A stretch of 64,000 bases of DNA, taken from contig CAJNYU010000400.1 of assembly GCA_905331475.1 (NCBI GenBank), positions 1 through 64,000 on the forward strand. The letters run 5' to 3'. The position numbers and the translations under genes were made by a program. Position 1 is the stretch's first letter, and every line of letters starts with the position of its first letter. Source of the DNA: Rotaria socialis (Eukaryota; Rotifera; Eurotatoria; Philodinida; Philodinidae). Below are positions 22,403 through 32,612 of this stretch, piece by piece. The notes below the pieces were generated by a model. The model did no database searches and was not told the origin of the DNA. It worked only from the letters and a program-made list of their open reading frames with translations.

Positions 22403-23101
22403 TCAGGTGTTTTGTGGATAATCGTGGAGGCCTTGTTCTAAAACACGACACTGTTGTTGTTCTGAATTCACTGTCTCCAATTGTTGTTGGATGCCGTCTG
22501 TCTCTAATTCATGCATCTGATGTATTTGTTTTAATTGATCGATAATTGTTGTATAGGAGAATGTGGTTGCTTGGCTATCCATTCTGTCCAGTTGTGCTTG
22601 TTCCCATTCCTCACGCAAGCACATATTTTCTAGTCTTCTCTGTTCTCCATAGTTTTCTGCTTCATCGAGTCGTTGCATCTCTTCTATTTCTTCTTGTTGT
22701 ATTTCCAATAGCTGCAGGTCAACAAAGCCTTCAAGGTGATTCCGCATATTTTGATTCCATCGCTCTTCGGGGTCCATTTTCTCGTAACCGTAGACATCCA
22801 ATAGTTGATCCTGAATCTTCTCTTCCCAACCTTCGTCGAAATCAGGCAATCGACTTCGAATATACTCTTCATGTTGTCGTTCTTCAGCGACTCGTTGAAA
22901 ATACTCATATGAACGGTGATATCGCGGATATAATGAATAGCGAAAGCGCTGACTTATTTGCTGTTTACGGTGAGCGTTCTCTGCTGTCCGTTGCTGTCGG
23001 GATGTGGGTGTGGGTATGGGTTCTATTCTTCTCTTCAATAACTCACACACCCACACACCCACCTTCAATATATCATGGTAGCTTAACACACCCACACCCA
23101 A
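22403..23101 (-). CDS. hypothetical Gln/Glu-rich coiled-coil protein beginning in telomere-like repeats
   Basis: An uninterrupted 232-codon frame. The first about 35 residues (MGVGVLSYHD, VGVWVCELLKRR, IPTPT) are encoded by the TGTGGG-type inverted element at 22999-23061 and the CCCACA block just upstream. The rest is acidic and glutamine-rich (EEYIRSRLPDFDEGWEEK, QQEEIEEMQRLDEAEN, GIQQQLETVNSEQQQC), predicted helical/coiled coil, without a recognised domain. A true start may be internal. Codon-like composition over 190 residues argues for a coding past, but an exon series or homologue would be needed to be sure. Confidence 0.4.
   Translation of the reverse strand: MGVGVLSYHDILKVGVWVCELLKRRIEPIPTPTSRQQRTAENAHRKQQISQRFRYSLYPRYHRSYEYFQRVAEERQHEEYIRSRLPDFDEGWEEKIQDQLLDVYGYEKMDPEERWNQNMRNHLEGFVDLQLLEIQQEEIEEMQRLDEAENYGEQRRLENMCLREEWEQAQLDRMDSQATTFSYTTIIDQLKQIHQMHELETDGIQQQLETVNSEQQQCRVLEQGLHDYPQNT
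22999..23061. repeat. telomere-like inverted mini-element (copy 4)
   Basis: GGGATGTGGGTGTGGGTATGG on the left and TCACACACCCACACACCC on the right. The core TCTATTCTTCTCTTCAATAA is the reverse complement of the core of the copy at 19482-19534. Confidence 0.75.
23066..23101 (+). repeat. 3' remnant of hammerhead/CCCACA unit
   Basis: CATGGTAGCTTAACACACCCACACCC matches the sequence after the cleavage site of the hammerhead units (ATGGTAGCTGTTCACACCC at 19650 and ATGGCAGCTTATTCACACCC at 19962). The ribozyme core itself is missing. Confidence 0.55.
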
Positions 23102-24704
23102 AATAAGCTTCTATATTATAAGAAACTGAAAATGAAGATTAGAAACTTCGCTCAATATGTAAAGAAGAACTTCAGGGAAAAAATAAAAAGTTTCATAATT
23201 ATATTAATCATTGTTATCATCAATCGATAAAGACGATATCAGCGAAGTAGATCTCAGCAGAACATAATCTATTTTTATAGTTTAATTATTTGTCAAAAAT
23301 TCCGTTGCAATATATTTAGGGAAAAAACAATTTGTTCTTATATCAATGAGACAATCGTTTTCATGCTATTTTTCTTCTTTTTAATGCTTTTACACGTGCA
23401 CATTGATATATATATAGACTTGTTCAGCTATCGCACAGACAGCGAAAAAAAAGAAACAAACAAGTTCGATGCTACTGAAAATATGACAATGTAATTTTCA
23501 TAAATAAAATATTAAAAGAATATAAAAATGAAAAGAGTATTTGTTTGATTTGATCGATAAGATTCTTTCTTCAGAAATTTATCTATTCATTAAAAAAATC
23601 AATTCAAGACTAATAGCTAGTGTTATTTAATCCCTGAATGACTATGTAATTCATTTGATATGCAACTATTTGAAATTTTTATTCAGAACATAGTTTTGTT
23701 GTCGTTACTCTGAATGACAATTACGAAACAATTTCAGTTAATATGAACTTTGACCTATCCACATTGCTATAAACGCTTTTCCATCTCTATCGCTACTTAA
23801 CGAGGGCTGGTAAAATATAACAGCAGCACCAGCAAAAGCAACTTTAAAAAATGTTCGAAATAACTTTCTATTTTCTCCTTTCAATATCTGTTTTCAATTT
23901 CAATTTCAACTTTAATTGTGTTAGGTATTTATAAGATATTCTACTTATCTGGAATTCTGTGCTTCTGATTGCGTTCTATTCCTTTGATCTGGGTCAGCAT
24001 TTCTGCCATGATTCTGCTTTTCACATAGCTATCCTTTTTTTTGTTATAGAAGTATGTAAGATTTTGTCAAGCATGGAAATTTCGATTTTTTGAATTTATT
24101 TTACTTTGATCTATAGCTTATCCTTAAATAGATATTTCTACGTTTCGTTGATATTTCAAAGAATGCTGGTGATCAAGATTCAGCAAAATATAAGTTGTTT
24201 TTTATTTAATAAGGAAAATTGACAGTCAATAACAACTACTTGAACAAGCAGAGACTTTTACAATCGTTCTCTCTATGAATGTGTGTTATCAGTTAACACA
24301 CGTGGTTGAGTCATTCGCTGCTGTTTTTTCCTAGGGAAAATTGTCATTGAAATTTAAAAAAAGATATCAATTATTAGACAGAGCTGGTTCAAGCCAAAAT
24401 GCTTCTCAATTTGTGTTTGAACGATAATATTGAAGATGAGAGTAAAATTCGATCGCCAGTAAAATTTAAAATTAATACTAGATCAACATATTATTTAATG
24501 CCGTATTATTTTAGATATACTGTTTGCTCCCATTGATTTATTTTCAACAATCTACAGCTAAATATGTTAATATGTTCTTCTAGAAATAATAGGTTTAATT
24601 ATTTTAAGCTTCATTTTATTTCACATTTCCTAATTGAATGATATCACAACATGTTCTACGTGCAGAATTGCTCATTTATTGTTCGTAAGATCTGCCTTTA
24701 TCGT
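23102..24704. other. non-coding AT-rich interval
   Basis: No exon series, RNA gene or element end was recognised in these 1.6 kb. Confidence 0.35.
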
Positions 24705-24712
24705 ATATGAAT

Positions 24713-25215
24713 CAGAGCTAGGACGAGTACAAGTACAGCAAGTAAAAGTATTTTACTTGTACTTGAAAAAATTTACTTTTACTTTTACTTGTACTAAAAA
24801 AATTTACTTGTACTTTTACTTGTCGTTTCACAAGTATACTTGCGCCTGTACTTGTACTTGGAAAAATAATACTTGGTACTTCTACTTGTGTTTCAAGTAA
24901 AGTATTTGGTGCTTATACTTATACAGTGGCAAAAGTACTTGATAGTTATACTGGGTGAGTCTTAATGAATGGAACATATGAGTACGAAGTACTTTTCCCT
25001 AAGTACAAGTAGTTGCACTTGTACTTTTCCTACTTTTCAAGTAAAAGTACAAGTGCCAAGTATCTTTTTGAGAGTACAAGTACAAGTACCGAGCACATCT
25101 AATGAGTACTTGTACTTGTACTTGTACTTATACTTTCAAAAAGATACTTGGTACTTGTACATTTACTTGAAAAAGTACGAAAAGTACAAGTAAAAATACT
25201 TTCGTCCGAGCTCTG
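24713..25215. mobile_element. hAT-like MITE made almost entirely of AAGTAC/GTACTT words
   Basis: The ends CAGAGCTAGGACGAGTAC and CGTCCGAGCTCTG are inverted repeats. A perfect 8-bp target duplication ATATGAAT flanks it (24705-24712, 25216-25223), diagnostic of hAT-type insertion. Nearly the whole 503 bp is ACTTGTACTT/AAGTACAAGT in varied spacing, so either strand can fold on itself. Apparent ORFs inside (runs of YLYLYL, TFTCT) are artefacts of the repeat. Confidence 0.9.
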
Positions 25216-25223
25216 ATATGAAT

Positions 25224-26159
25224 GATATTATGTCTTATTGGTACGCGCAGGAATAAGCTATATATAAGAGAAGGAAAAAGAATAAAACAAAATTTGGTAA
25301 ATGACCGGAATGGTTTCGTGAGATTTCAACTGAAACAGAAGTTTTTGAAAATTTTTAATTTGATTTGTTCTGTTTTGTTTTATTAAACACTTGCTACTAT
25401 AACAGTTATACTATTCATATACAATTTGCCTCATTGCTCTTTCGCTTATTAACTAATTATAAAACTCAAAACTACAAACATAATTATAATTGATGTATTT
25501 CTTCTCTACAATGATGCTGCCATATATTGCACAAATCATCTGAATACCATTTGACACATAACAACTCTCTCGAATATTTTATTTTATGTAGGCATAATAA
25601 AAAAATTAAATCGTTGAAAGACCGTAATAATTCAAGCAAGAATATACAATTATCTCGGACGGATATTTCCAAATCTTCAGTAAAAGCAGCTAATATATAT
25701 TATACTCTTTAACTCTCTCTAAGTGGTCTTTTTCTTTTCGTTCCGCTTTACATTTATATGTTCTAATAGGCTTATTTGTATATTATATATATAGCTGATA
25801 AAATAAGTCAATATTATTGAAGATATTGATGATGATGATGATGAAGTTATAATAAAAAAAATCGAAAAGAAATTCAAATTCAAATTTTTATTTTGTAGAA
25901 GAAAAAGAATAGAATCACAATACAGGAAATATTTATTTTAAACGACTATCTGAAATAGATTCTAGTCTTAACACATCATAATCTCAATTATTTGATGATT
26001 TGAAAAACACCGTTGTTTCCTGTTTAAATTATAATTGATAGGCACGATATAATAAAATCTTGTCAAAATAGTCATAATTAAAAGTTTCTTATCGTCAATT
26101 GTCTATATGATTGTATAATATTAAAACGTAATGAAACAAAAAGACTTTCATGAGATTAA
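25224..26159. other. non-coding interval
   Basis: Only AT-rich sequence and a short (GAT)n-like stretch near 25825; no gene supported. Confidence 0.3.
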
Positions 26160-28279
26160 TTCAGCTCATACTGTAACATATATGATGATAGTCGAAATGA
26201 TTACTCATACAGAAATAAAGTGGAGATTTTTTTTTCTCATTATAGCGATGTTCTGAACGCTGACGAATTTGAAAATACGGTAATGACAAGCACTTTGATG
26301 GCAGATGACCAAAGTAATTTGGCTTCGCGTAACATCCCTCTTTTATTTTCCAGTGTTTATATTGATGATTCCAATGGAAATAGAAAATACTGTGTTCGTG
26401 ATAATCCAACAGAGCTGTATACTCTTGCGCTATTTCAAATACTCAAAATAGACGGCATATCCTCGGTGTGCAATGTTGTTGACATAACTCTTGACATGTC
26501 ATTGACATGTTGGTACGAAGCATCATGTTTCGAACCGTTTCGTTTGGTACTCTTCTCGCAGTTTGTCCGGGGACCAATAAATATTCTTTTATTAGATCCA
26601 ACACAGCCAATTAGATTTTGGTCTCAAAGTCAATCATTGAGACGTGTCTATAACAATATGATGATTGAAATTTTTAATTCATCTGTTTCTTATGAAGCTT
26701 TTTATGAGACCTGCCATCCATTATATTGTACATTTACATACACAGAACATGCTCATATAATAGTTATAATCACGACATTGATCGGCCTTTTTGGTGGACT
26801 CAACGTCATTTTGCGCTTACTATCCCGCTTTCTTGTAAAATTGTTTTTCACATGTATCGCGACAAATCCAAACGCTACGCGATCAATTGCACAGAGTGAG
26901 TGAGGGTGTGGGTATGAGGGGTCGTCTGGGAAAAGATGGTCCACACCCAAACCCAGACCCCATCATATCAGGCACGCAAATGAGACATGCTATACATAGC
27001 TTTATTTTATTTTTCTCTAGGTCAAAACAATCGATGGACAAAATACAAAGAGCAACTAGTCATGTTCAATCGGTTTTCAGATGGATCACAAGAGATTCAT
27101 GTTATTAAACGTCAACGCATTTTTACACGCTTATATTTACTATTGATACTGATTAGTTTCATGGTCATCATAGTATATACAGCAATGGAAAAAAACGTTG
27201 TAATTAAAATAGTCGAATCACCATCTCAAGCTCAATATAACGAGTTACTCGGTCAATATTCATCTACAATTCAATGTCCATGTACAGCGGTTTCAATGGA
27301 CCTAAGTCAATTGGTTAGTGTCAATGCAATTTATCATCAAGTATGTTCAAGTGCTTTTGTCGAAACAGAGTGGATTTATTTCTTGTTCAATGACATAAAT
27401 CGGAACAATTATAAACGAGCAGATATTCGTGTTCGAGGAGGCGCTTATTTTCGTTTTTTATCGAAATTATGTGCACTCATGAACACTACAACTCAGACTT
27501 TGGCACAGGAATTCTTTGCAGATTCTTTTACTAGTGCTAAAGCAATATCAGAAGATGAGTTTCAATCGCGCATGAACGTGCTACAATATCAATTTCAAAC
27601 ATCGATCGAACTCCAACTTACGCATGGATTAAAAATTGTGCGTGATATCACACAAGCAAATATATTCGTTTCGAGTTATATGTTGAACTGTAATAGATAT
27701 TACAGAATTCTGAGTACTCTACAAGCTGTCACGAGCCCCGTAATTTAAAATGATGGATGTTTTTGTGGAACTCGAAGTGATTGTATCGAACCAGCAGGTA
27801 TCTATAATTTTTCAAGTGGTCAACCTATCTATTTGATGCCAGGATGGAATGTAGGGTGTTCAATAGTTGAGACAGTACTACGATCTACTCTTGAATGCTA
27901 ATATGATCAAGCATGCATTGACACAATAGTGAGTCATATAAACAATTCTTCAACAAATGTTGTCAATGCAACAGCATTAAACTCATCCTTAGAGACTCAT
28001 TTCTTATCCCCTGCAACTTTTGAAGATATGACCAATCAATTAATTGTGGAACATTGGTATTTCAATGCTTCGCATCAGAATTTTTATGCACATTGTAGTC
28101 CAACCTACTGTTTGTATGAAGTTGAGGAAGTCAGAAGTATTGCCTACATTGGATCACGAATCTTGTCCTTGTATGGAGGACTAACAGTTAGTCTGCGTTT
28201 TGTTGTTCCATGCGTAGTGATACTCTTCTTCAAAATTAAAGACCGATATGGTAACAATTTAGTACATCATTTTGCTTGA
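26160..28279 (+). pseudogene. two-unit rotifer-type multi-pass surface protein, interrupted by two in-frame stops
   Basis: Unit A (26160-26895) is a C-terminal half: a cysteine-containing ectodomain (CWYEASCF, CHPLYCTFTYTEH) and a membrane segment (HIIVIITTLIGLFGGLNVIL). A phase-1 intron, 26896-27020 (gtgagt...ctctag), joins it to unit B, which has an N-terminal membrane segment (LYLLLILISFMVIIVYTAM) and an ectodomain (CPCTAVSMDLSQL, HQVCSSAFVETEWI, LCALMNTTTQTLAQEFF). Unit B is stopped by TAA at 27746-27748, continues in the same frame (CFCGTRSDCIEPAG, PGWNVGCSIVETVLRSTLEC) to a second TAA at 27899-27901, then reads CSPTYC and a final membrane segment to 28279. Two membrane segments flanking a Cys-rich ectodomain resemble DEG/ENaC topology, but I know this only as an uncharacterised family abundant in bdelloids. 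The 5' half of unit A is missing. The intron holds a telomere-like hairpin. Confidence 0.65.
26903..26961. repeat. telomere-like inverted mini-element inside an intron (copy 5)
   Basis: GAGGGTGTGGGTATGAGGGG and CCACACCCAAACCCAGACCCC lie between the donor at 26896 and the acceptor at 27020. The host intron (125 nt) is about twice the usual length here. Confidence 0.65.
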
Positions 28280-28537
28280 TTTGATTGTAACGCTTCGACT
28301 CATCATTTAAATAAAACTGAAAAAAAAAGACTTCTGCATAAGTTTTTGTTGCAATACATACGTATTACATTGAAATGGAAATTTTGATATAAAAGGAAGA
28401 CTTGAACATATCATCAATTTTATTCATTGGAACAAATTTTGAAAATCAAAGTGACCAGGTGGAAAATTTAAAAGTCAGAAATTAATCAGGAAAAACAATC
28501 TTTTTGATGAAATTTTAATAAATATTTCGTTAAAAGA
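28280..28537. other. short intergenic stretch
   Basis: 3' flank of the preceding pseudogene; no further feature recognised. Confidence 0.3.
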
Positions 28538-28660
28538 TTGTGGGTGTAGGTTAGATATGGCACTTTAACTTTAAAATACTTCAATTAAAGTATTAAAGTT
28601 AAAGTAAAGTTAAAAGGCCACCCCTAGTGTGGGTGCGGATTATTCATTGACCCACACCCC
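28538..28660. repeat. telomere-like inverted mini-element split by a MITE (copy 6)
   Basis: Left arm GATTGTGGGTGTAGGT and right part GTGTGGGTGCGG ... TTGACCCACACCCC are separated by the 75-bp element at 28552-28626. Removing that insert restores a hairpin of the usual size. Confidence 0.65.
28552..28626. mobile_element. 75-bp hAT-like MITE (TAGATATGGC...GGCCACCCCTA)
   Basis: The ends are imperfect inverted repeats, with AACTTTAA/TTAAAGTT words filling the middle. Flanking 8-mers GTGTAGGT (28544-28551) and GTGTGGGT (28627-28634) match at 7 of 8 positions, in line with a hAT duplication of telomere-like target DNA. Confidence 0.7.
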
Positions 28661-28854
28661 ATTTTGAAAACAAAGACTAGTATGATGACGACAGTCGCTT
28701 AATGGCTTGTCATTGTATATTTGCATATGTCATGTAAAAACATATCTGCTGTGTTTGCTACTTGATATCTACTATTTGTTTTATAAAACAGAGAGAAAGA
28801 GAGAGAGACACTCGCATTTCTACTACCTAAAAATATCTATATTTTAAAGTTAAG

Positions 28855-29823
28855 ATGAATAAACAGTCCTTCAAATTCATGGCATATGAAATTTTTATAT
28901 TATTATCTACAATTTCGTTTGTTTCGAGTTTTTCATGTCGGCTCTTTGGAATAGATCAAACAACGCTCGATACAAAATTTATCGAATTCTATAATACATC
29001 GTCTCATCGTCATGTATTAGATTTAGGCGGTTCAGTATTTCAGAGTCCATCAGCAACAGTAAAACTAGATAATCGTACATACCTTAGTACGTATAATACT
29101 TTTGATAGTAAAGCTATACCTTATTTTTTCCTACTAATGATTGATGTGAAAACTAAGTCAATCAAACTTAACGTATCATTAATCGAAAAAAATGATTATG
29201 CAGGATTTTATCATATTGGAGTGACGCGTGAGAATGGTAACATTTATGGTATCAGAGAAAGTTTCAAGTCTCCGTTAAGTTTAGAAGTAGCTAACATCAA
29301 TCAAACAACAGGTCTTATGAAATCTATTGGAATATATCCAGCTGGTTCATTTAGTATTATCATAGCTTTTGCCTCGAAACGCAGATTGTATTATAATGTT
29401 ATAGATTCGACACTCTATGGTATCAATATTGATACAGGAAAATTAGAGGTACATAGTCAAATACCTGGAGATTATTCCATCTATGCTCTTGACTATGATT
29501 CTGCTAAAGATCGACTCATTGCTCTAGTTTATCCAGCTGGATTAAACGATGGCGTTTGGTATTTAGTTGAAGTCATTATGAAAGCAAAAGGTGAACTTGA
29601 ATTTGATCGTATTGGTAAAAGTGAAATTCCATTTGAGAAATATTTTTGGTCAACCAACTATGCACTCGATGCAGAAAAACGTCTATGGGTTACACTATGG
29701 GGCACAACAGATAATAAAAAAAATTATTTTTTTGTGTTCAATATCGATAATGGAAAAATTGTTGAACAAATGGCAACGAATCTGACTGAATTAAGTAATC
29801 TTGCTTGCTTCGATTCAATTTGA
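28855..29823 (+). CDS. secreted beta-propeller-like protein, 322 aa, intronless
   Basis: The ATG at 28855 opens a single exon. Residues 1 to about 26 are a signal peptide (EIFILLSTISFVSS) followed by an early Cys. The mature part is rich in repeated short beta segments with Asp/Gly turns: ANINQTTGLMKSIGIYPAG, YGINIDTGKLEVHSQIPG, DYDSAKDRLIALVYPAG and FVFNIDNGKIVEQM. The recurring φxφDxxTGxφ pattern suggests a WD40/quinoprotein-like propeller of about six blades. Several N-glycosylation sites (NTSS, NVSL, NQTT, NLTE) fit secretion. No catalytic motif is recognised and the function is unknown. It lies between a membrane-protein pseudogene and a Cys-rich membrane-protein gene. Confidence 0.75.
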   Translation: MNKQSFKFMAYEIFILLSTISFVSSFSCRLFGIDQTTLDTKFIEFYNTSSHRHVLDLGGSVFQSPSATVKLDNRTYLSTYNTFDSKAIPYFFLLMIDVKTKSIKLNVSLIEKNDYAGFYHIGVTRENGNIYGIRESFKSPLSLEVANINQTTGLMKSIGIYPAGSFSIIIAFASKRRLYYNVIDSTLYGINIDTGKLEVHSQIPGDYSIYALDYDSAKDRLIALVYPAGLNDGVWYLVEVIMKAKGELEFDRIGKSEIPFEKYFWSTNYALDAEKRLWVTLWGTTDNKKNYFFVFNIDNGKIVEQMATNLTELSNLACFDSI

Positions 29824-30287
29824 TCCTTGTTAATATCTTCGAAATAATGCATTGAATAAATGTTTCAAGAGAAAACAAATAACTTCATTTATCATTCATT
29901 GTGATAATTCGGTAAACACAACGATATTTCATTTATTAAGATAAATGTGTCATAGGGAAACTAAAAAACAACGAAATTATTTGTTCATCTCTGAAATCAA
30001 TTCAGAAATATGAGACGATTGATTTGTGTTTCGATTGTACTATTCCATGAGATAAATCTATATAACAAATTCAATAGCCTCTAAGGACATGTTTTCTTCT
30101 TACGATAGATCTCGTAAATCCAAACTATTCATTTTGTGGAATTCACATATATTTTCGAACAAAATGGGGAGTGTAAGTTTAAAAGCGAGATTTTTTGGGC
30201 TCACCCCTCCCAATTACAGACACCACCATTACAGGCAATCATCCTGTAGTACACTGCAGTGGTTGGAAAATAAGGTGTTAGTGCTGG
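29824..30287. other. intergenic interval with dispersed repeat
   Basis: 30134-30240 resembles the repeats at 11985 and 39130 (TATTTTCGAA, GTGTAAGTTTAAA, GCGA, then CAATTACAG...ATTACAGGCAA). The rest is AT-rich. Confidence 0.4.
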
Positions 30288-30827
30288 TTAAGCAAAGGCT
30301 GCGCGGTTGCCAAATGGCATGACATGGCCACTTGTTCCGATAACATACGGGGTTTGAGTTGGATACCAAGCAGTTGCTTGTCGCGCCAGTGTGTGCCTTT
30401 TGTAAATTCGCAGCAAAATTCCAAGAAAAGTCACGACTAAAACTGCGACAATCGGTGCACATATATAAACACTGAAGGAACGATTCGAAGACTTTAATGA
30501 TTTATCAGGATTACGTTGGCAAGTGCTAAGCTCAAGATCACAGTATTCAGAGTCACAGGCATAGCTCACGGCGCACATATAACCATTGATCTTTGTATGT
30601 TCACAAGTCATTGACGATGAATCATAATACTTACTACCACCACATTCTCGAGGGTGAACATCATGACCTTCACAAGGTTCGTGGAGTTCAATTCGATCTC
30701 GACATGTTTTGTTTTTGCAGTAATATTCGCAAGGCGTGTCATCGGAACAAGCACATCCGGATATACATCGAGTTGACATGGTAGCAGGTAAGAAAAATAT
30801 ACCAAGAAGAACAATGAATAGTTTCAT
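30288..30827 (-). CDS. small Cys-rich type I membrane protein, 179 aa
   Basis: Start chosen at 30827 (MKLFIVLLGIFFLPATMS), since the longer frame only adds 14 unlikely residues before a good signal peptide. The ectodomain has about 18 cysteines (CISGCACSDDTPCEYYCKNK, CEGHDVHPRECGG, CEHTKINGYMC, CDSEYCDLELSTC) in an EGF/EB-module-like arrangement. One transmembrane helix (YICAPIVAVLVVTFLGILL) and a short basic, then Tyr/Pro-containing tail (WYPTQTPYVIG) follow. It probably acts at the cell surface. No intron and no specific family assigned. Confidence 0.7.
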   Translation of the reverse strand: MKLFIVLLGIFFLPATMSTRCISGCACSDDTPCEYYCKNKTCRDRIELHEPCEGHDVHPRECGGSKYYDSSSMTCEHTKINGYMCAVSYACDSEYCDLELSTCQRNPDKSLKSSNRSFSVYICAPIVAVLVVTFLGILLRIYKRHTLARQATAWYPTQTPYVIGTSGHVMPFGNRAAFA

Positions 30828-31590
30828 ATTGAATTTTTGTGTTTGAAAACAGTATAATACTGTTATCAATGGTTGTATGATTTATAAAAAAACAAAAAAA
30901 GTAGATGTCATTATGGAAATTAAAAGAAGTGTTACTCATATATTTCGCTATTATAACTATCATACAAGTGTTATTTATCTCTTCTTTTCTTTACTTAGTT
31001 CATGATTTTGATCATTCATTTATTAAATGTTCATTAGATTTCATTGACCTCGAATTAACAGATTTTCAGAAGGTATAGACAATTGATTACTTTCCAGGAC
31101 GAGAAGTCAGATAGCATAATCAGTCATGGTATCTTGTATAATCGCACCCGATCTTACTCAAGGATTGTATGTGTTAATACCAAAACATATAAAAACTCAT
31201 ACGAAAAACCGTCGTCTCAGAAAGCTGATGTCAATTCTCACGTTAAGCGTCTAATTTGCTCCAACAATACAATCATGTATTATTGGTTATTTTCTACATT
31301 CCTCTGGAAATAACCATTCAAGTTAACTTCACATAACCATCAAAACTTCAAATTACAAGCCTAACCCAAAGGCACCTAAACTCAGGGTAATATCAATCAA
31401 TAAAAACCATAACATCATAGTCACAAAAACTTATGCGTAAAATTTTTTACTTTATATACTATTATTAACAAAAAAAGAAACAAAACTAACTGTGTTCTAT
31501 CTAAATAGTATAGAATAATAACACGGTAAAAGTTTAGAAGTTCTCGATTATTTAATATGGAGAAAGAAAAACTACAAGTATCCATTTTAT
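30828..31590. other. intergenic interval
   Basis: No supported gene; short plus-strand frames (such as 31083-31313) show no domain or splice pattern. Confidence 0.3.
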
Positions 31591-31591
31591 A

Positions 31592-31646
31592 GGGTGCGGG
31601 TGTGGGATGCACTGTCAGTCTGAAGTATGGAGTCACACCCACACCC
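31592..31646. repeat. telomere-like inverted mini-element (copy 7)
   Basis: GGGTGCGGGTGTGGG and CACACCCACACCC around a 25-bp core. Confidence 0.65.
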
Positions 31647-31916
31647 TCAGCCACCCTTAAGAGAGATTTTCTTGAGTACAAAGATTCAAAAACAAAAAGA
31701 AAACTTAATCTTTGAATATTCAATTTATTGCTTTTGGTGATAATCATCATTTGGGACCATTGTAAAAACGATGATTGCCAATATCTCGCAGAAAAACGCA
31801 TCTTTTAGGCCACAATGCATCAGGTTATTTGCTTGGATTATTGTAATGGTCTGCTTCTCCTGCTGGGTCTCGGCTACTGCCATTTAAAATGTTATCGGCC
31901 GCCTCGCAGCATTTTG

Positions 31917-31990
31917 CGGGTGTGGGTGTGGGTGTAAATCTTCCAATCGTCAATACCTGTATTGACAGCCAGTCACCCACACACACTCCG
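31917..31990. repeat. telomere-like inverted mini-element (copy 8)
   Basis: CGGGTGTGGGTGTGGGTGT and CACCCACACACACTCCG around a core that itself holds the inverted pair CAATACCTGTATTG. Confidence 0.65.
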
Positions 31991-32612
31991 TCTAGATGAA
32001 CTCTATGCCAATACAACAATAGCACAGTAGTTATCACCCATTATCAATGACTAAAATGAAATTTCGCCCGTCGATTTTTCTGAACAAAAAATGTTCTTCG
32101 TTCATCGATGAAATCATTCTTCTAAGTTAAGAAATTCGACTTTAAACTAGACATTACTATTACTTAGTTTTTATCATCACCCATAAATAAAATGACAGCG
32201 TTATTGGTTAGAAAAATTAGAGGAAAGAAAATAAAAAGCTGCAATAACACGTGCTTGCGTTAAGGTGCAATTTTTTAACATGATAAGTTGAAACTCAAAG
32301 CAAGTCAAAATAGAAAGGAGACCCGAGCACACATTTTGCGTCAAACAAACCGTGCCTATGATTCATACATCGTACGCTATTGGTTTGAGTAAATGATTCA
32401 TACATTTAAAAAAGAGAAATCATTTCGGTGATGACGACTACATAGAAATATGTTTTGCGAGCACATCAAAGACTAATCATCATTTTTAACGTTATTGTTT
32501 ACACTCAAGAAGAATTATAAATATTATCGTATCATTTATTCTAAACTTGATAAATATTATTTGATTCTTCTTTGTATATTTTAATATAACTTATTGACAA
32601 ATCTATCTGAAG
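31991..32612. other. 5' flank of the DUF4139-like gene
   Basis: AT-rich; no further feature assigned. Confidence 0.3.

Noticed and set aside
22546-23106. 186-codon plus-strand frame opposite the Gln/Glu-rich ORF
   Set aside because: Mirror of the opposite strand; hydrophobic composition is a by-product of Gln/Glu codons read in reverse.
24634-25193. Open frames with YLYLYL/CTCT repeats
   Set aside because: They are translations of the AAGTAC/GTACTT MITE interior, open in several frames because the repeat lacks stops.
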